58,774 nt of DNA from CAYPIE01 sp964410665. Its GTDB lineage: Bacteria > Planctomycetota > Planctomycetia > Gemmatales > Gemmataceae. Shown in pieces: positions 1 through 9,403 of the stretch. The DNA is taken from NCBI GenBank assembly GCA_964410665.1, contig CAYPIE010000031.1, positions 1 to 58,774 of the forward strand, read 5' to 3'. The translations under genes were made by a program, and so were the position numbers. How positions within the stretch are numbered: position 1 is the stretch's first letter; the number at the start of each line of letters is the position of its first letter. Below the pieces are notes generated by a model. That model did not search any database, had not been told where the DNA came from, and worked only from the letters and a program-made list of their open reading frames with translations.

Positions 1-50
1 CTCGGGCTGGTCAGCCCGAACAGCAACGTTAGCAGCACGCAATGACGCAT
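1..50 (-). CDS. 5' end of a secreted protein gene, cut by the window edge
   Basis: Only the first 16 codons are inside the window. Reading the minus strand from ATG at 50 gives MRHCVLLTLLFGLTSP, a short basic start followed by a hydrophobic run, as in a Sec signal peptide. A GGAG Shine-Dalgarno-like motif lies about 9 bases before the ATG, which supports the start. The product cannot be named. It would be the gene downstream of the von Willebrand A gene on the same strand, after a gap of about 140 bases. Confidence 0.45.
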   Translation of the reverse strand, partial: MRHCVLLTLLFGLTSP

Positions 51-192
51 CGGGGGTTTCTCCATTCAGTTGCATTCATCAGAGGTGACGTCAGCGAACA
101 CGAGGAAACGGACCACAAGGCTCGTTTACCTGTAATGTTGTAGGAAAACCGAGACAGTAGTGAATAGATTGGAGTAGGAAGCAGCGATGGGC

Positions 193-1071
193 TCAGCGAG
201 TTTCAGACAGGTTGCGCACAGTTCCCTGGTTCTGCTGGGCTAAACGCCCGAGCGCCGGCCGATCGTTGGGCGAACTCCCAGCCCGGCCAGGCCGCACCAC
301 ATGGATGACACTTCGCCCGGCGTTCACGCGGGTCAACTGGTCGACCTCGGCCAAGGTCAACCCTTCGCCATCGCTAATCAGAAACAGAGCATCGGGCCGT
401 GCGGCTAAGCCACGCCGTAATGCCACGGCATGGGCGGTGCTGCCTTCGGCCCGTACCCAGGCCAACTCCGCTTCGAGGGTGCGCAATTCTTCGGAACCGG
501 CGTGCCACCAGTTCCCTGAGCTCGACGGCGACCGCAGTGGGGTGACCCGGCGGTTATACAGCAGGACTTGGAACTGAACCCGCGCATCGCCCTGGGCCAG
601 AGAAGCAACAATCGCTTGCCGGGCCTGGTCGAGCCGACGGCCCAGCCCCATGCTGGCCGAACGATCGAGCAGATAAACAATTTGTTGGCCGGCTTGAGCT
701 GGTTGATGCAAGCGGGGGATGATGGGCGGCTCAGGCCTGGGAGGCTCGGCGGACTTGGCGGGCAGGACCTGCTGGGCCGCCACTTCTGCCGCGGCGGGCT
801 CGGCTTGTTCCTCGCCCGAAACACGCGTTGGCCGCTCGGATGGCGTTGGCAGTGGGGCGATCACTTCGGCGGGCAGAACAGGTTCGGCTTGTGGAGCTGG
901 GGCTCGCGTGGTGACCTCGACGAGTCGTAGCTCGAGCTTGGCCCGGGTCGGTTGCTGGGGACTGTTGGCTGCCATGAAGGCCTGCCAGAACACCAGGGCG
1001 AGCAAGCCCAAATGCAGCAGGCCAGAAATGGCGAATGGCAGGCGGAATGAGCGGGAGCCGGTGTGGGCCAT
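193..1071 (-). CDS. TonB-like, membrane-anchored von Willebrand factor A domain protein
   Basis: 292 residues. Residues about 12-35 form one hydrophobic segment near the N-terminus (ISGLLHLGLLALVFW), followed by a long Pro/Ala/Glu-rich linker (about 40-125). This is the layout of TonB/TolA-like proteins, with a periplasm-spanning stalk. The last 160 residues are a von Willebrand A fold: IVYLLDRSASMG gives the MIDAS D-x-S-x-S motif, and LFLISDGEG supplies the later Asp strand. Family knowledge suggests metal-dependent protein binding outside the inner membrane; the partner is unknown. The next gene upstream (DUF255) ends 70 bases away on the same strand. Domain assignment is firm, role inferred. 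Confidence 0.8.
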   Translation of the reverse strand: MAHTGSRSFRLPFAISGLLHLGLLALVFWQAFMAANSPQQPTRAKLELRLVEVTTRAPAPQAEPVLPAEVIAPLPTPSERPTRVSGEEQAEPAAAEVAAQQVLPAKSAEPPRPEPPIIPRLHQPAQAGQQIVYLLDRSASMGLGRRLDQARQAIVASLAQGDARVQFQVLLYNRRVTPLRSPSSSGNWWHAGSEELRTLEAELAWVRAEGSTAHAVALRRGLAARPDALFLISDGEGLTLAEVDQLTRVNAGRSVIHVVRPGRAGSSPNDRPALGRLAQQNQGTVRNLSETR

Positions 1072-1141
1072 GGGCTGCCTCGGAGTTCACCCAACCGAAC
1101 ACAAGGTTGGCGACCCTAACCAGCAACCCCCCGCTTGTCAA

Positions 1142-3226
1142 TCAGGTCTTGGGCTCGGACAGTTTGCTCAACACCGCGTCACCTACCAGCGGTTCCTGAC
1201 AGACCCGGTTTTCGCAGATGTACAGGGTTACCTGCCCATCCACTGCCGTGCGGTTTTGGAACAACTCCTGCACCAGCGCCGGTGGCTCCCCCTGGGCCGG
1301 GTCGTGGAAGGCGATGATGGCGTTGGGCGCATACCGCCGGGTGAGCTTGGACAGCACTTCTTGGGTCTGAGCGGCCTGGCTCGGACCGACCAGCACATAC
1401 TCGCGCACCGGTCCCAGGAACAGGTCCAGCGCAATCAACATCTGGGCATGAGCCGCGGGCGACTGCTCCATCGATTCGCCGAACGCGTTCAGGGTGCGTT
1501 CCACCGCCGCACGAAAGTCGCTACGTCCGGTCAAGACGGCCAGTCGGGCGAATGCAGTCGCCGCCATGGCGTTGCCCGATGGAGTCGAGCCATCGTGCAT
1601 GTCCTTCGTGCGGGTGATCAGTTCCTCATGGTCGCTGGGCGTGTAAAAGAAGCCGCCGCCGTCAAGGTCGGCAAACTGAGCCAGCATCGTCTCGGCCAGC
1701 AGCACGGCCGGCTCGAGCCAGCGCGGCATCTGCGTCGTCTCATACAGCGTGATCAGGGCATCGACCAAAAAGGCATAGTCTTCGAGATAGCCATTGAGCT
1801 TGGCCGGGCTATTTTCGCCGCAGGTGCGGAACAGCCGGTGGTCCGGTGTGCACAGGTGTTTGAGTACAAACTCCGCCGCCGAGCTGGCCGCTTGGGTGTA
1901 GCGAGGTTCATCAAGCGCCCTGCCGGCCCGAGCAAAGGCTGGGATCATCAGGGCATTCCATGCGGTCAGGATTTTCTCATCCCGGCCAGGCCAAACCCGC
2001 TGGCTGCGCACAGCCAGCAGCTTGGTCTGGGCTTCGGTCAGTTGCTGACGAAACGCTTCGACCGACAGCCCTTGCACTCGAGCATCTTGCTCATCGGTCT
2101 TGGTCCGGTGCAGGATGTTGTGACCCTCGAAATTGCCACCCTCGGTGACGCCATAGGCATAGTTGAACACCTTGGCCAGGTCGGGGCCGAGGATGCTCTC
2201 GATCTCCTGCTTGGACCAGACGTAGAACTTGCCTTCCTCGCCCTCGCTGTCGGCATCCTGGGTGCTGTAGAAGGCCCCGCTTGGACTGGTCATCTCGCGC
2301 AGCACATAATCCAGTGTCTCGGTGACCATGCGGCAGAACCGCTCTTGACCAGTAAGCTGATAGGCGTCGAGGTAGGCCTGGGTCATCAGTGCATTATCAT
2401 AGAGCATTTTCTCAAAATGTGGTACCAGCCAGCGGGCGTCGACGCTATAGCGATGGAAGCCGCCGCCGAGCTGATCATAGATGCCGCCGTCGGCCATCTT
2501 GTTGAGCGTCACCGCGACCATGTCGCTTGCAAGTTCGGCATCGAAGCGCTGAGCAATTCGCAGCAGCAGCCGCAGCTCAATGGCGTGCGGAAATTTAGGC
2601 GCGCCGCCGAAGCCACCGTGTACGGTGTCAAACGCCTGGCGCAGCGTGCTCAGCGCCCCCTGGAGCAAGTGCGGCGACAGTTTGGTGTCACCGGCTTCCA
2701 GCTGAGTGATCTGTTGGAGGTAATCGGTGACCTGTCCAGCTTGTTGATCGATGTCGGAGCGTTTGTTCTGCCAGGCCTCGACCAGGGCCAGCAGCAAGCG
2801 GCGAAAGCTCGGCATCCCTTGTGCAGCATACCGTTCATCCGGCGGGAAGTAAGTGCCGGTATAGAAGGGGCGCAACTCCGGGGTGAGAAACACCGACAGC
2901 GGCCAGCCACCGCCACCGCGATTCATGATCTGGTGGGCAGTCATGTAAATGGTGTCGATGTCTGGGCGTTCCTCGCGGTCGACCTTGATCGACACGTAAT
3001 GGTCGTTGAGGATCTGGGCGATCGCCGGATCCTCGAACGACTCGTGCTCCATGACATGACACCAGTGGCAAGCGGAATAGCCGACCGACAAGAAGATGGG
3101 CCGGTCCAGCTGGCGCGCCCGCTCGATGGCTTCCTGCCCCCAGGGGTACCAGTCCACCGGGTTGTTGGCATGCTGGCGCAGATACAGGCTCGTCTCGTGA
3201 GCCAGTCGGTTGGGAGTCACAGTCAT
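1142..3226 (-). CDS. DUF255 thioredoxin-domain protein (YyaL / SPATA20 family)
   Basis: 694 residues, the usual length of this family. Residues about 1-170 are the thioredoxin-like DUF255 domain: the start MTVTPNRLAHETSLYLRQH, then NPVDWYPWG, and the active-site-like SACHWCHVME followed by KVDREERPDID, all hallmarks of the family. The remainder is a six-hairpin (alpha/alpha)6 barrel related to N-acylglucosamine 2-epimerases, with PKFPHAIEL and LGGGFHRYSVD. No signal peptide is seen, so it should be cytoplasmic. The family's reaction is not settled; a redox or sugar-processing role is assumed. It is followed upstream by a Gfo/Idh/MocA oxidoreductase on the same strand, 61 bases away. Confidence 0.93.
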   Translation of the reverse strand: MTVTPNRLAHETSLYLRQHANNPVDWYPWGQEAIERARQLDRPIFLSVGYSACHWCHVMEHESFEDPAIAQILNDHYVSIKVDREERPDIDTIYMTAHQIMNRGGGGWPLSVFLTPELRPFYTGTYFPPDERYAAQGMPSFRRLLLALVEAWQNKRSDIDQQAGQVTDYLQQITQLEAGDTKLSPHLLQGALSTLRQAFDTVHGGFGGAPKFPHAIELRLLLRIAQRFDAELASDMVAVTLNKMADGGIYDQLGGGFHRYSVDARWLVPHFEKMLYDNALMTQAYLDAYQLTGQERFCRMVTETLDYVLREMTSPSGAFYSTQDADSEGEEGKFYVWSKQEIESILGPDLAKVFNYAYGVTEGGNFEGHNILHRTKTDEQDARVQGLSVEAFRQQLTEAQTKLLAVRSQRVWPGRDEKILTAWNALMIPAFARAGRALDEPRYTQAASSAAEFVLKHLCTPDHRLFRTCGENSPAKLNGYLEDYAFLVDALITLYETTQMPRWLEPAVLLAETMLAQFADLDGGGFFYTPSDHEELITRTKDMHDGSTPSGNAMAATAFARLAVLTGRSDFRAAVERTLNAFGESMEQSPAAHAQMLIALDLFLGPVREYVLVGPSQAAQTQEVLSKLTRRYAPNAIIAFHDPAQGEPPALVQELFQNRTAVDGQVTLYICENRVCQEPLVGDAVLSKLSEPKT

Positions 3227-3287
3227 GATCAGCCTTGCGGGTTGGAGTGCGGACAGGACCGAGGACTCCCCTCATCGTAGGCGCTGC

Positions 3288-4598
3288 CTAGGACAGGCTC
3301 CACCCTTTGCGGTACTCCTTGCCAACCAGCGTCTTGGCCTTGGGAGCATTCTTGGGCGTCAGGCTCGCGCCGTCCCAGTCGAACGCCTCGCCACTGCGGT
3401 AGGCGACGGAGCCGAGCAGTACGGTCTCGGTCAGCGCCCCGGAGTAGTCAAAGTTGCAAGTCGTTTCGCCCCCGTCACGGATGGCATCGAGCCATTCGCG
3501 GTAGTGGCCCACCGAATTCGGGATGAACGGCTCGGGCCGCTTGAAGTCGCGGAACTTGTCCTCGGGCAACAGTCGGTATTTGCCGTAGTCGGCGAGCAGC
3601 ATCCCTTGGTCGCCGACAAACAGGGTGCCGTCTCCCCATTTGGGCAACAGCCCCGCCTTAGCGAAGTAGTCGGGTCGCTTGCCGCCGTCGTACCACTTGA
3701 GGGTCACCGGCGGAAAGTCGCCGCGAGCTGGGAAGTCGTAGGTGGCAATGATCCACTGCGCAGAGACCTCGGGGTGCACCGGCGTCCCCTCGGCCGAGAC
3801 ACGCACCGGGTGGCGCAACTTGAGGGCCCAGAAGGACAAATCCATGTGGTGACAAGCCATATCATTCATGGTGCCGCCGCCGAAGTCCCACCAGTTGCGC
3901 CAACGCGCCGGCAGGTAGGCCGGGTGGTAGGGACGGTAAGGGGCCGGTCCGACCCACAGGTCGTAATCGAGCCCGGCGGGAACCGGCGGCGTTTCCTTGG
4001 GGCGGTCCCCCTTGATGCTCCAGGTCTTGCCACACCAGACATGCACCTCACCGACCTTGCCGATGGCGCCCGACTGGATCAGTTCGACCACACGGCGATA
4101 ATTGTTGCCCGCGTGGATCTGCGTGCCCATCTGGGTGACCCGTTTGCGCTGCTTGGCCGTCTCGGCAACCAAGCGGGCCTCCTCGACCGTATGGGTCAGA
4201 GGCTTCTCACAGTAGACATGCAGGTCGGCCCGCAATGCCTGCAACGTGGGCAGGGCGTGCGCGTGGTCGGGGGTGGAGATGACCACCGCATCGATCCCGC
4301 CGGCGTCGATGAGCTTACGATAGTCTTTGAAGAATGCTGCTTTGGGAAAGGCCTCGCGGGCTCGGCCGGTCTGGCGATCGTCGACGTCACACAGGGCAAC
4401 GACCTCGGCGCCGGCGGCAGCGACGCCCCGCCAGTTGGACACGCCTCGACCGCCGACGCCAATGATGCCGACGCGGATGCGTTCATTGGCGTTGCGAGAG
4501 CCGGCTGGGGCCGGGCCGGCCAGCCAGCTGGCCGAGGCCCCGGCGACGGCCGCGGTTTGCAGGAATTGCCGTCGATGTAGCTGGGTATGCATGCCCAT
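3288..4598 (-). CDS. Tat-exported Gfo/Idh/MocA family oxidoreductase
   Basis: 436 residues. The N-terminus carries a twin-arginine signal (HRRQFLQTAAVAGASAS), so the folded, cofactor-loaded enzyme is probably exported. The Rossmann fold follows with RVGIIGVGGRGVSNW (NAD(P)-binding Gly motif), and the family lysine lies in YCEKPLTHTVEEA. The C-terminal alpha/beta domain has the planctomycete-typical WWDFGGGTMNDMACHHMD. Such proteins are very numerous in Planctomycetes and are thought to oxidise or isomerise sugars or cyclitols; the substrate cannot be read from sequence. It may start at MGMHTQ (4598) or two codons later. Confidence 0.92.
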   Translation of the reverse strand: MGMHTQLHRRQFLQTAAVAGASASWLAGPAPAGSRNANERIRVGIIGVGGRGVSNWRGVAAAGAEVVALCDVDDRQTGRAREAFPKAAFFKDYRKLIDAGGIDAVVISTPDHAHALPTLQALRADLHVYCEKPLTHTVEEARLVAETAKQRKRVTQMGTQIHAGNNYRRVVELIQSGAIGKVGEVHVWCGKTWSIKGDRPKETPPVPAGLDYDLWVGPAPYRPYHPAYLPARWRNWWDFGGGTMNDMACHHMDLSFWALKLRHPVRVSAEGTPVHPEVSAQWIIATYDFPARGDFPPVTLKWYDGGKRPDYFAKAGLLPKWGDGTLFVGDQGMLLADYGKYRLLPEDKFRDFKRPEPFIPNSVGHYREWLDAIRDGGETTCNFDYSGALTETVLLGSVAYRSGEAFDWDGASLTPKNAPKAKTLVGKEYRKGWSLS

Positions 4599-4748
4599 GC
4601 TCCTGAGAGTGAAGGGGAAACGTGGGTGGGATCGCCGCGGGTTATCATAGAAAATTGCTTGCCGCCGGGCAGAGCAGCCCGAGTCTTTCTACGCATAAGC
4701 AAGCCAGCGCGGTGAACGCTACGCCGTTCTTAAGCGTCCCCCAGGAGG

Positions 4749-7700
4749 TCACCGGGCAGCGGCGTGTTCCAGAACTTCGGCCAGCTCTTCGCGGCGCGGC
4801 GGCTTGACCAAATGCGCGTCAAAGCCCGCAGCGATCACCGCCTGGCGGTCCTCGCTACGGCCATAGCCGGTTAGCGCGACCAGGTAGACCTGAGGGTCGG
4901 TCTGCTGCTGGCGTACCGCCGTGGCCAGCTGATAGCCGTCGAGGATCGGCAGTCCTAGATCCACAAAGGCAAGCACCGGCATAAATTCACGGATTAGTTT
5001 TACCCCTTGTTGGCCGTCCTCCGCCGAGCGGACGTCGAACCCCTCCAGGCGCAGATAGGTCTCGAGCATTTGCCGGCTGTCCGCGTTGTCCTCGACGACC
5101 ACCACTCGCAACGGTTCGCCGGCGTTCAACTCGCAGGGCACAATCGTGGCCGAGGTGGGTGCTTGCGCGGTCAATGGCAAGCGGACGACAAACTCGCTGC
5201 CCTGATGCGCCCCAGCGCTGTAGGCACGGACGCTGCCGCCATGGAGAGTGACGATCTTCTGCACCAGAGTCAATCCCACGCCCAGGCCGCCGTTGCGACG
5301 GTCGAACGTGTCGTGGGCCTGGACGAACATGTCAAAGATTCGATCGAGCATCGATGGGGCAATGCCGATCCCTGTGTCGGCGACGCGAAGCACTGCCTCA
5401 CCCTCCGCGTGCTCCAACGCCACCCGGATCGTCCCCTCGTCCGGGGTGTACTTGACCGCGTTGGTCAGCAGGTTGATCAAGATCTGTTGCAGCCGAACTG
5501 CGTCGCCGTAGACGCAGCAGGGCTCCTCGGGGAGGGTCACCTCCAGCTGCAACCGCCCCGCGCTAAAGAGCGGTTGAGCCACACTTAGAGCCTCGCGGAT
5601 CACCCCCTGTAGAGCCACCGGTTCCTCACGTAGGGCCACCTTATTCTGGGCGATCCTCGACACGTCCAGCAGGTCGTCGAGCAGCCGAGCCATCTGGGTA
5701 GCCTGCCGCTCCACCGCCGCCACGGCGTCCTGGCGAGCCAGGTCGTCACTGGCCGCCTCCTGCAGAACGTAGATCGCGTTGAGGATGGCCCCCAGCGGGT
5801 TGCGTAGCTCGTGCGAGAGCATGGCCAGGAAGTGGTCGCGCCGGGTCAGGGCCTCGCGTACTTCGGTCTCGGCCCGCTTGATCAGGGTGATGTCGGTGGC
5901 GATGCCACCGATGCCGTACACCTGCCCCTGGGCATCGCGCAAGGGGAACTTGACCGTCACGTAGGCGTGCTCACCGTCGTTATGGCGAACGGTCGCCTCG
6001 CTCTGCAGCACGGCCTCGGTCACCAGCACCTCAGCGTCGTTGACACAGTAGGTTGCCGCAAACGCCGGTGGGAAAAGCCCCTCGTCGGTCTTGCCTAGGA
6101 TCTGCCGCGGGTCCAGGTCGTGCAACTGCATCAGGTAGTGGTTCATGAATAGGTAACGGCCCTGGCGGTCCTTGGCAAAGATGGCCGCCGATGAGTTGTC
6201 CAGGATCGCCTGCAGCAGCTGCTGGCTTTCTTGGAGGGCGCTGCGCATCTCGTGCCGCTCGGTGACGTCAATACAGACGCCGACCATCCGGACCGGCCGC
6301 CGCTGCTCGTCGCGGTCGATGTCGGCCCGAGTCAAAAGGTAGCCGACGCTGCCATCGGGGCGGACGCGGCGACAGTCGATCTCGATGCGCGGTTCGTGGT
6401 CGAGCGCGGTCTGGACCACGTCGCGGAAGCCGGGTCGGTCCTGCGGGTGCAGCAGCCCGACCAAGCCCTCAAAGGAGTGGATCACCTGCCCAGGGGGCAA
6501 CTCGAAGAAGGCTTTGAGCCCCTGCCCAGCGGTGAAGCTCCCTTCGGCCAGGTCCCACTGCCAGGTACAAATGTGCCCCGCCTCCAGGGCCAGCTTCAGC
6601 CGCCGCTGGTTGGACTGCAGCGCCCGCTCGGTCTCCTTGGTGGCCGTGATGTCGATGAAGGTCAGCACCGCACCGGTCAGGACGTTGTTGGAGGTCTTGT
6701 ACGGGTGCACCCGCATCAGGAAAGTGTCGGTGCGGACGCTGGGTAACTCCTGCTCGCTGGCCTGGCCGCTGGCTAGGGTCTGTTCGATCCAGGCGTGTAG
6801 CTTCTCGTACTCGATGGAGATGTTGCTCGAGATGTGCCGCAGTGGCCGGCCGATGTCCTGGGGCAACAGGTTGAAGATCCGCCCGATTGCCGGGGTAAAC
6901 TTGCGGATGTTGAGATGGCTGTCCAGAAAGAGGGTGCCGATGTCGGTGCTGCCGAGAAGGTTGTCCATGTCGGTGGTCAGCTGCGTCAACTCATCGATCT
7001 TGCGCTGGTGCTCGGCGTTGACGGTGTAGAGCTCCTCGTTGACCGAGTGCAACTCCTCGTTGGTCGATTGGAGCTCCTCGTTGGAAGCTACTAACTCCTC
7101 GTTGGTGGCCTGCAGTTCCTCATTGGAGGTTTCCAGCTCCTCGATGGTCGACTGCAGGTGCTCGCGATTGAAGGTGAGTTCCCTTTCGAGATCACGGATG
7201 CGTTGCGCTGCTTCTCCCTCGTAGTCAAAGGGGTCACTATGCGTGATCACCGGCGTGGGGGTTTCGACATCCTCGTGCAGACAAACCAGATACAGCAGTG
7301 AGCGGCTGCGCCGCTCGGGCAGGGGCAGTACCATCAGCTTGACGGGAATCTCGAAGTCACCCAGGCGCGTTCGTAGGCCAGTGTAGACCACCTCGCGCTG
7401 CTCCTTGCTTGCACGGTGAAGAGCCGAACTCAGAGCAATACGCAAGCCCGGTTCAAGCATGCGTAGCACATCACTGGTCGCTTTGCCCTCAGGGACTTGC
7501 AAAAACTTCCGGGCATCACCAAAACTATGGAGCAAGTGATGCTGCTCATTGATGAGCAAACTCGGCGGAACAAACCGCTGCAAGAGCAGTTCAAACGCTT
7601 CGGGCACATGCAACCCGCCCCGTTCGCGGCTCAACGGATCGAGCCGCTCGCGGATCTGCAAGGTGGTTTCCGAGAGCGGTTGCAGAGTCGCCAAACGGCT

Positions 7701-9197
7701 GGACACCCCAAACCGGGCATCCCGCTGTTTGCGAAAAACCTTCCAATGCCCATCGATCAGATCAAACTCGGTCTCCAGATCCGCCACACTTTCGCTGGGG
7801 CCCAGAAACAACACACCCCCGGTTTTCAGACCAAAATGAAAAAGCGTGAGAATCTTTTTCTGAATCACGGAATTCAGATAGATCAAAACATTGCGACAAC
7901 TGATCAGGTCCAGCTTGGTAAACGGAGGATCCTTGGTCAGGTTATGTGGCGCAAAGATGACCATATGTCGAATTTCTTGGGCGACAACAAAATGATCGCG
8001 ACGACGGGAAAAATACCGTGTTTGGAAATCGTCGGGGAGTTCGCTGACGCTCTGCTCGCCGTAGATCCCGGTCGAAGCGACTTCCAAGGAGGCACGGTGA
8101 ACATCGGTGGCAAAAATCTTGACGTCGATGGCATGGGGACGACTGCGTGTCTGTTCATGAAACAGCATGGCCAACGAATAGGCTTCTTCCCCGGTCGCAC
8201 AGCCGGGCACCCAGACACGCAATTCACCATCTTTGGTCTGATCACACAAAAGCGGGATCACCTCCCGGCGTAAGATCTCAAACGCCTCACGATCCCGGAA
8301 AAACTGGGTCACCTCGACCAACAGATCGCGGTACAGAGCATCGAGTTCCTCGGGGGTCTCTTCGAGGGAGCGGACATAGCGTGTCAGGGCACTGACGCCT
8401 AGGAGTTTCATGCGGCGTTCTAGCCGCCTGGCAATCGTACCGGGCTTGTACAGAGTAAAGTCCACGCCGAATTTGCGACGCAACAGGGCGAACAGCGTCC
8501 CGAGTTCATCCTCATGCACACTGGGATCTTGCGGCAGTGCATCGGGAAAGAAGGGGCGATGCCGGACATACTGCAGAAGTTTGTCCGGCATCGCCTCGGG
8601 GGCCAGCACAAAGTCGGCCAGGCCGGTGGCGATCGCTGCCCGCGGCATGCCATCGAAGGCTGCGGTCTCCGGCTCCTGAGCGATGACCAGCCCACCGGCT
8701 TCGTGGATTTCCTTGGCGCCGCGCGAGCCATCGGTGCCCGTGCCCGAGAGGATCACGGCAATCGCCTTGTCGCCCACATCCTGGGCCAACGAGCGGAAGA
8801 AGATATCAATGGGCAAATTGAGACCGCTTTTCTGATCTTGGTCGGTCAGCAGCAGGCGGCCCTCACTGAGAAACATGTTTTTCTTCGGCGGAATTAAATA
8901 GATGGCGTTGGGAGCAACCGGCATGCCATCGGTCACGCGATGGATGGCGATGTCGGTGTGCCGGGCCAAAAGTTCGTCCATGAGGCTGCGAAAATCGGGT
9001 GAGAGGTGCTGCACCAGGATGAACGACAGCCCGCTATCGGCAGACATATGATCAAAAAATCGTTCGATTGCTTCCAGCCCGCCGGCTGAAGCACCAATGC
9101 CCACCACATAGTGGCAAGGCGCATTGGCCAGCGACAGTACGTCCGGGAAGGTGGCGTGCGAGTCCTGCATATTGCCGACCTCCAGAGAAACGCTCAC
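4749..9197 (-). CDS. CheB-CheR-PAS hybrid sensor histidine kinase with receiver domain
   Basis: 1482 residues containing a whole signalling chain. Order: CheB methylesterase (about 30-215; GIGASAGGLEAI with nucleophile Ser37, LVQHLSPDF, and TGTDGSRGAKE); CheR methyltransferase (about 225-490; TQFFRDREAF and VWVPGCATGEEAYS); a coiled coil made of repeated 'NEEL' units (about 665-740); PAS domains (about 745-1110, at least three); HisKA with MLSHELRNPLG (His1129); HATPase_c with NLLTNAVKYTPDEG; and a C-terminal receiver with VVVVEDNADSR, phospho-acceptor Asp1413 and conserved Lys in LVKPP. No membrane segment is seen, so input is probably cytosolic. No chemotaxis genes lie nearby; family members often act in general sensing rather than flagellar taxis. 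An internal Met at residue 10 is an alternative start. Confidence 0.95.
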   Translation of the reverse strand: MSVSLEVGNMQDSHATFPDVLSLANAPCHYVVGIGASAGGLEAIERFFDHMSADSGLSFILVQHLSPDFRSLMDELLARHTDIAIHRVTDGMPVAPNAIYLIPPKKNMFLSEGRLLLTDQDQKSGLNLPIDIFFRSLAQDVGDKAIAVILSGTGTDGSRGAKEIHEAGGLVIAQEPETAAFDGMPRAAIATGLADFVLAPEAMPDKLLQYVRHRPFFPDALPQDPSVHEDELGTLFALLRRKFGVDFTLYKPGTIARRLERRMKLLGVSALTRYVRSLEETPEELDALYRDLLVEVTQFFRDREAFEILRREVIPLLCDQTKDGELRVWVPGCATGEEAYSLAMLFHEQTRSRPHAIDVKIFATDVHRASLEVASTGIYGEQSVSELPDDFQTRYFSRRRDHFVVAQEIRHMVIFAPHNLTKDPPFTKLDLISCRNVLIYLNSVIQKKILTLFHFGLKTGGVLFLGPSESVADLETEFDLIDGHWKVFRKQRDARFGVSSRLATLQPLSETTLQIRERLDPLSRERGGLHVPEAFELLLQRFVPPSLLINEQHHLLHSFGDARKFLQVPEGKATSDVLRMLEPGLRIALSSALHRASKEQREVVYTGLRTRLGDFEIPVKLMVLPLPERRSRSLLYLVCLHEDVETPTPVITHSDPFDYEGEAAQRIRDLERELTFNREHLQSTIEELETSNEELQATNEELVASNEELQSTNEELHSVNEELYTVNAEHQRKIDELTQLTTDMDNLLGSTDIGTLFLDSHLNIRKFTPAIGRIFNLLPQDIGRPLRHISSNISIEYEKLHAWIEQTLASGQASEQELPSVRTDTFLMRVHPYKTSNNVLTGAVLTFIDITATKETERALQSNQRRLKLALEAGHICTWQWDLAEGSFTAGQGLKAFFELPPGQVIHSFEGLVGLLHPQDRPGFRDVVQTALDHEPRIEIDCRRVRPDGSVGYLLTRADIDRDEQRRPVRMVGVCIDVTERHEMRSALQESQQLLQAILDNSSAAIFAKDRQGRYLFMNHYLMQLHDLDPRQILGKTDEGLFPPAFAATYCVNDAEVLVTEAVLQSEATVRHNDGEHAYVTVKFPLRDAQGQVYGIGGIATDITLIKRAETEVREALTRRDHFLAMLSHELRNPLGAILNAIYVLQEAASDDLARQDAVAAVERQATQMARLLDDLLDVSRIAQNKVALREEPVALQGVIREALSVAQPLFSAGRLQLEVTLPEEPCCVYGDAVRLQQILINLLTNAVKYTPDEGTIRVALEHAEGEAVLRVADTGIGIAPSMLDRIFDMFVQAHDTFDRRNGGLGVGLTLVQKIVTLHGGSVRAYSAGAHQGSEFVVRLPLTAQAPTSATIVPCELNAGEPLRVVVVEDNADSRQMLETYLRLEGFDVRSAEDGQQGVKLIREFMPVLAFVDLGLPILDGYQLATAVRQQQTDPQVYLVALTGYGRSEDRQAVIAAGFDAHLVKPPRREELAEVLEHAAAR

Positions 9198-9252
9198 CCA
9201 CGTGCAACGATGGGGAGTTCGCCAAAGGTTCCTGAGAAAAAACCTAGGGCGT

Positions 9253-9258
9253 ATTGTA
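9253..9258 (-). promoter_or_regulatory. possible -10 box for the hybrid kinase gene
   Basis: On the minus strand the hexamer reads TACAAT, five of six matches to the sigma-70 -10 consensus, 56 bases before the kinase start. No good -35 hexamer sits at 16-18 bases, so this is weak. It lies back to back with the candidate promoter of the XPB cluster. Confidence 0.25.
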
Positions 9259-9309
9259 GAATTTCCGCAGGCAAGAGCATCAGGGGCAACATCCCGGTCT
9301 CAGCTCGAC

Positions 9310-9338
9310 TTGCGACGCTGCGGCTGAACGTCTACACT
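9310..9338 (+). promoter_or_regulatory. candidate sigma-70 promoter of the XPB helicase cluster
   Basis: TTGCGA (9310-9315) and TACACT (9333-9338) each match four of six consensus bases and are exactly 17 bases apart. The pair lies 66 bases before the XPB start, in the short divergent gap with the hybrid kinase. Prediction by eye only. Confidence 0.4.
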
Positions 9339-9403
9339 GCCGTTTGATGTCCAACCCCGGGTGACCGTCCGGATCTAGTTTCGTCTTTTAACGACCAGGT
9401 GCC

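Noticed and set aside
719..3280. An 853-codon open frame on the plus strand.
   Set aside because: It is antisense to the DUF255 gene, whose family motifs are clear, and the translation has no recognisable domain. High-GC genes often leave such shadows.
3210..4580. A 456-codon plus-strand open frame.
   Set aside because: It is the mirror of the Gfo/Idh/MocA oxidoreductase; that strand carries the real motifs.
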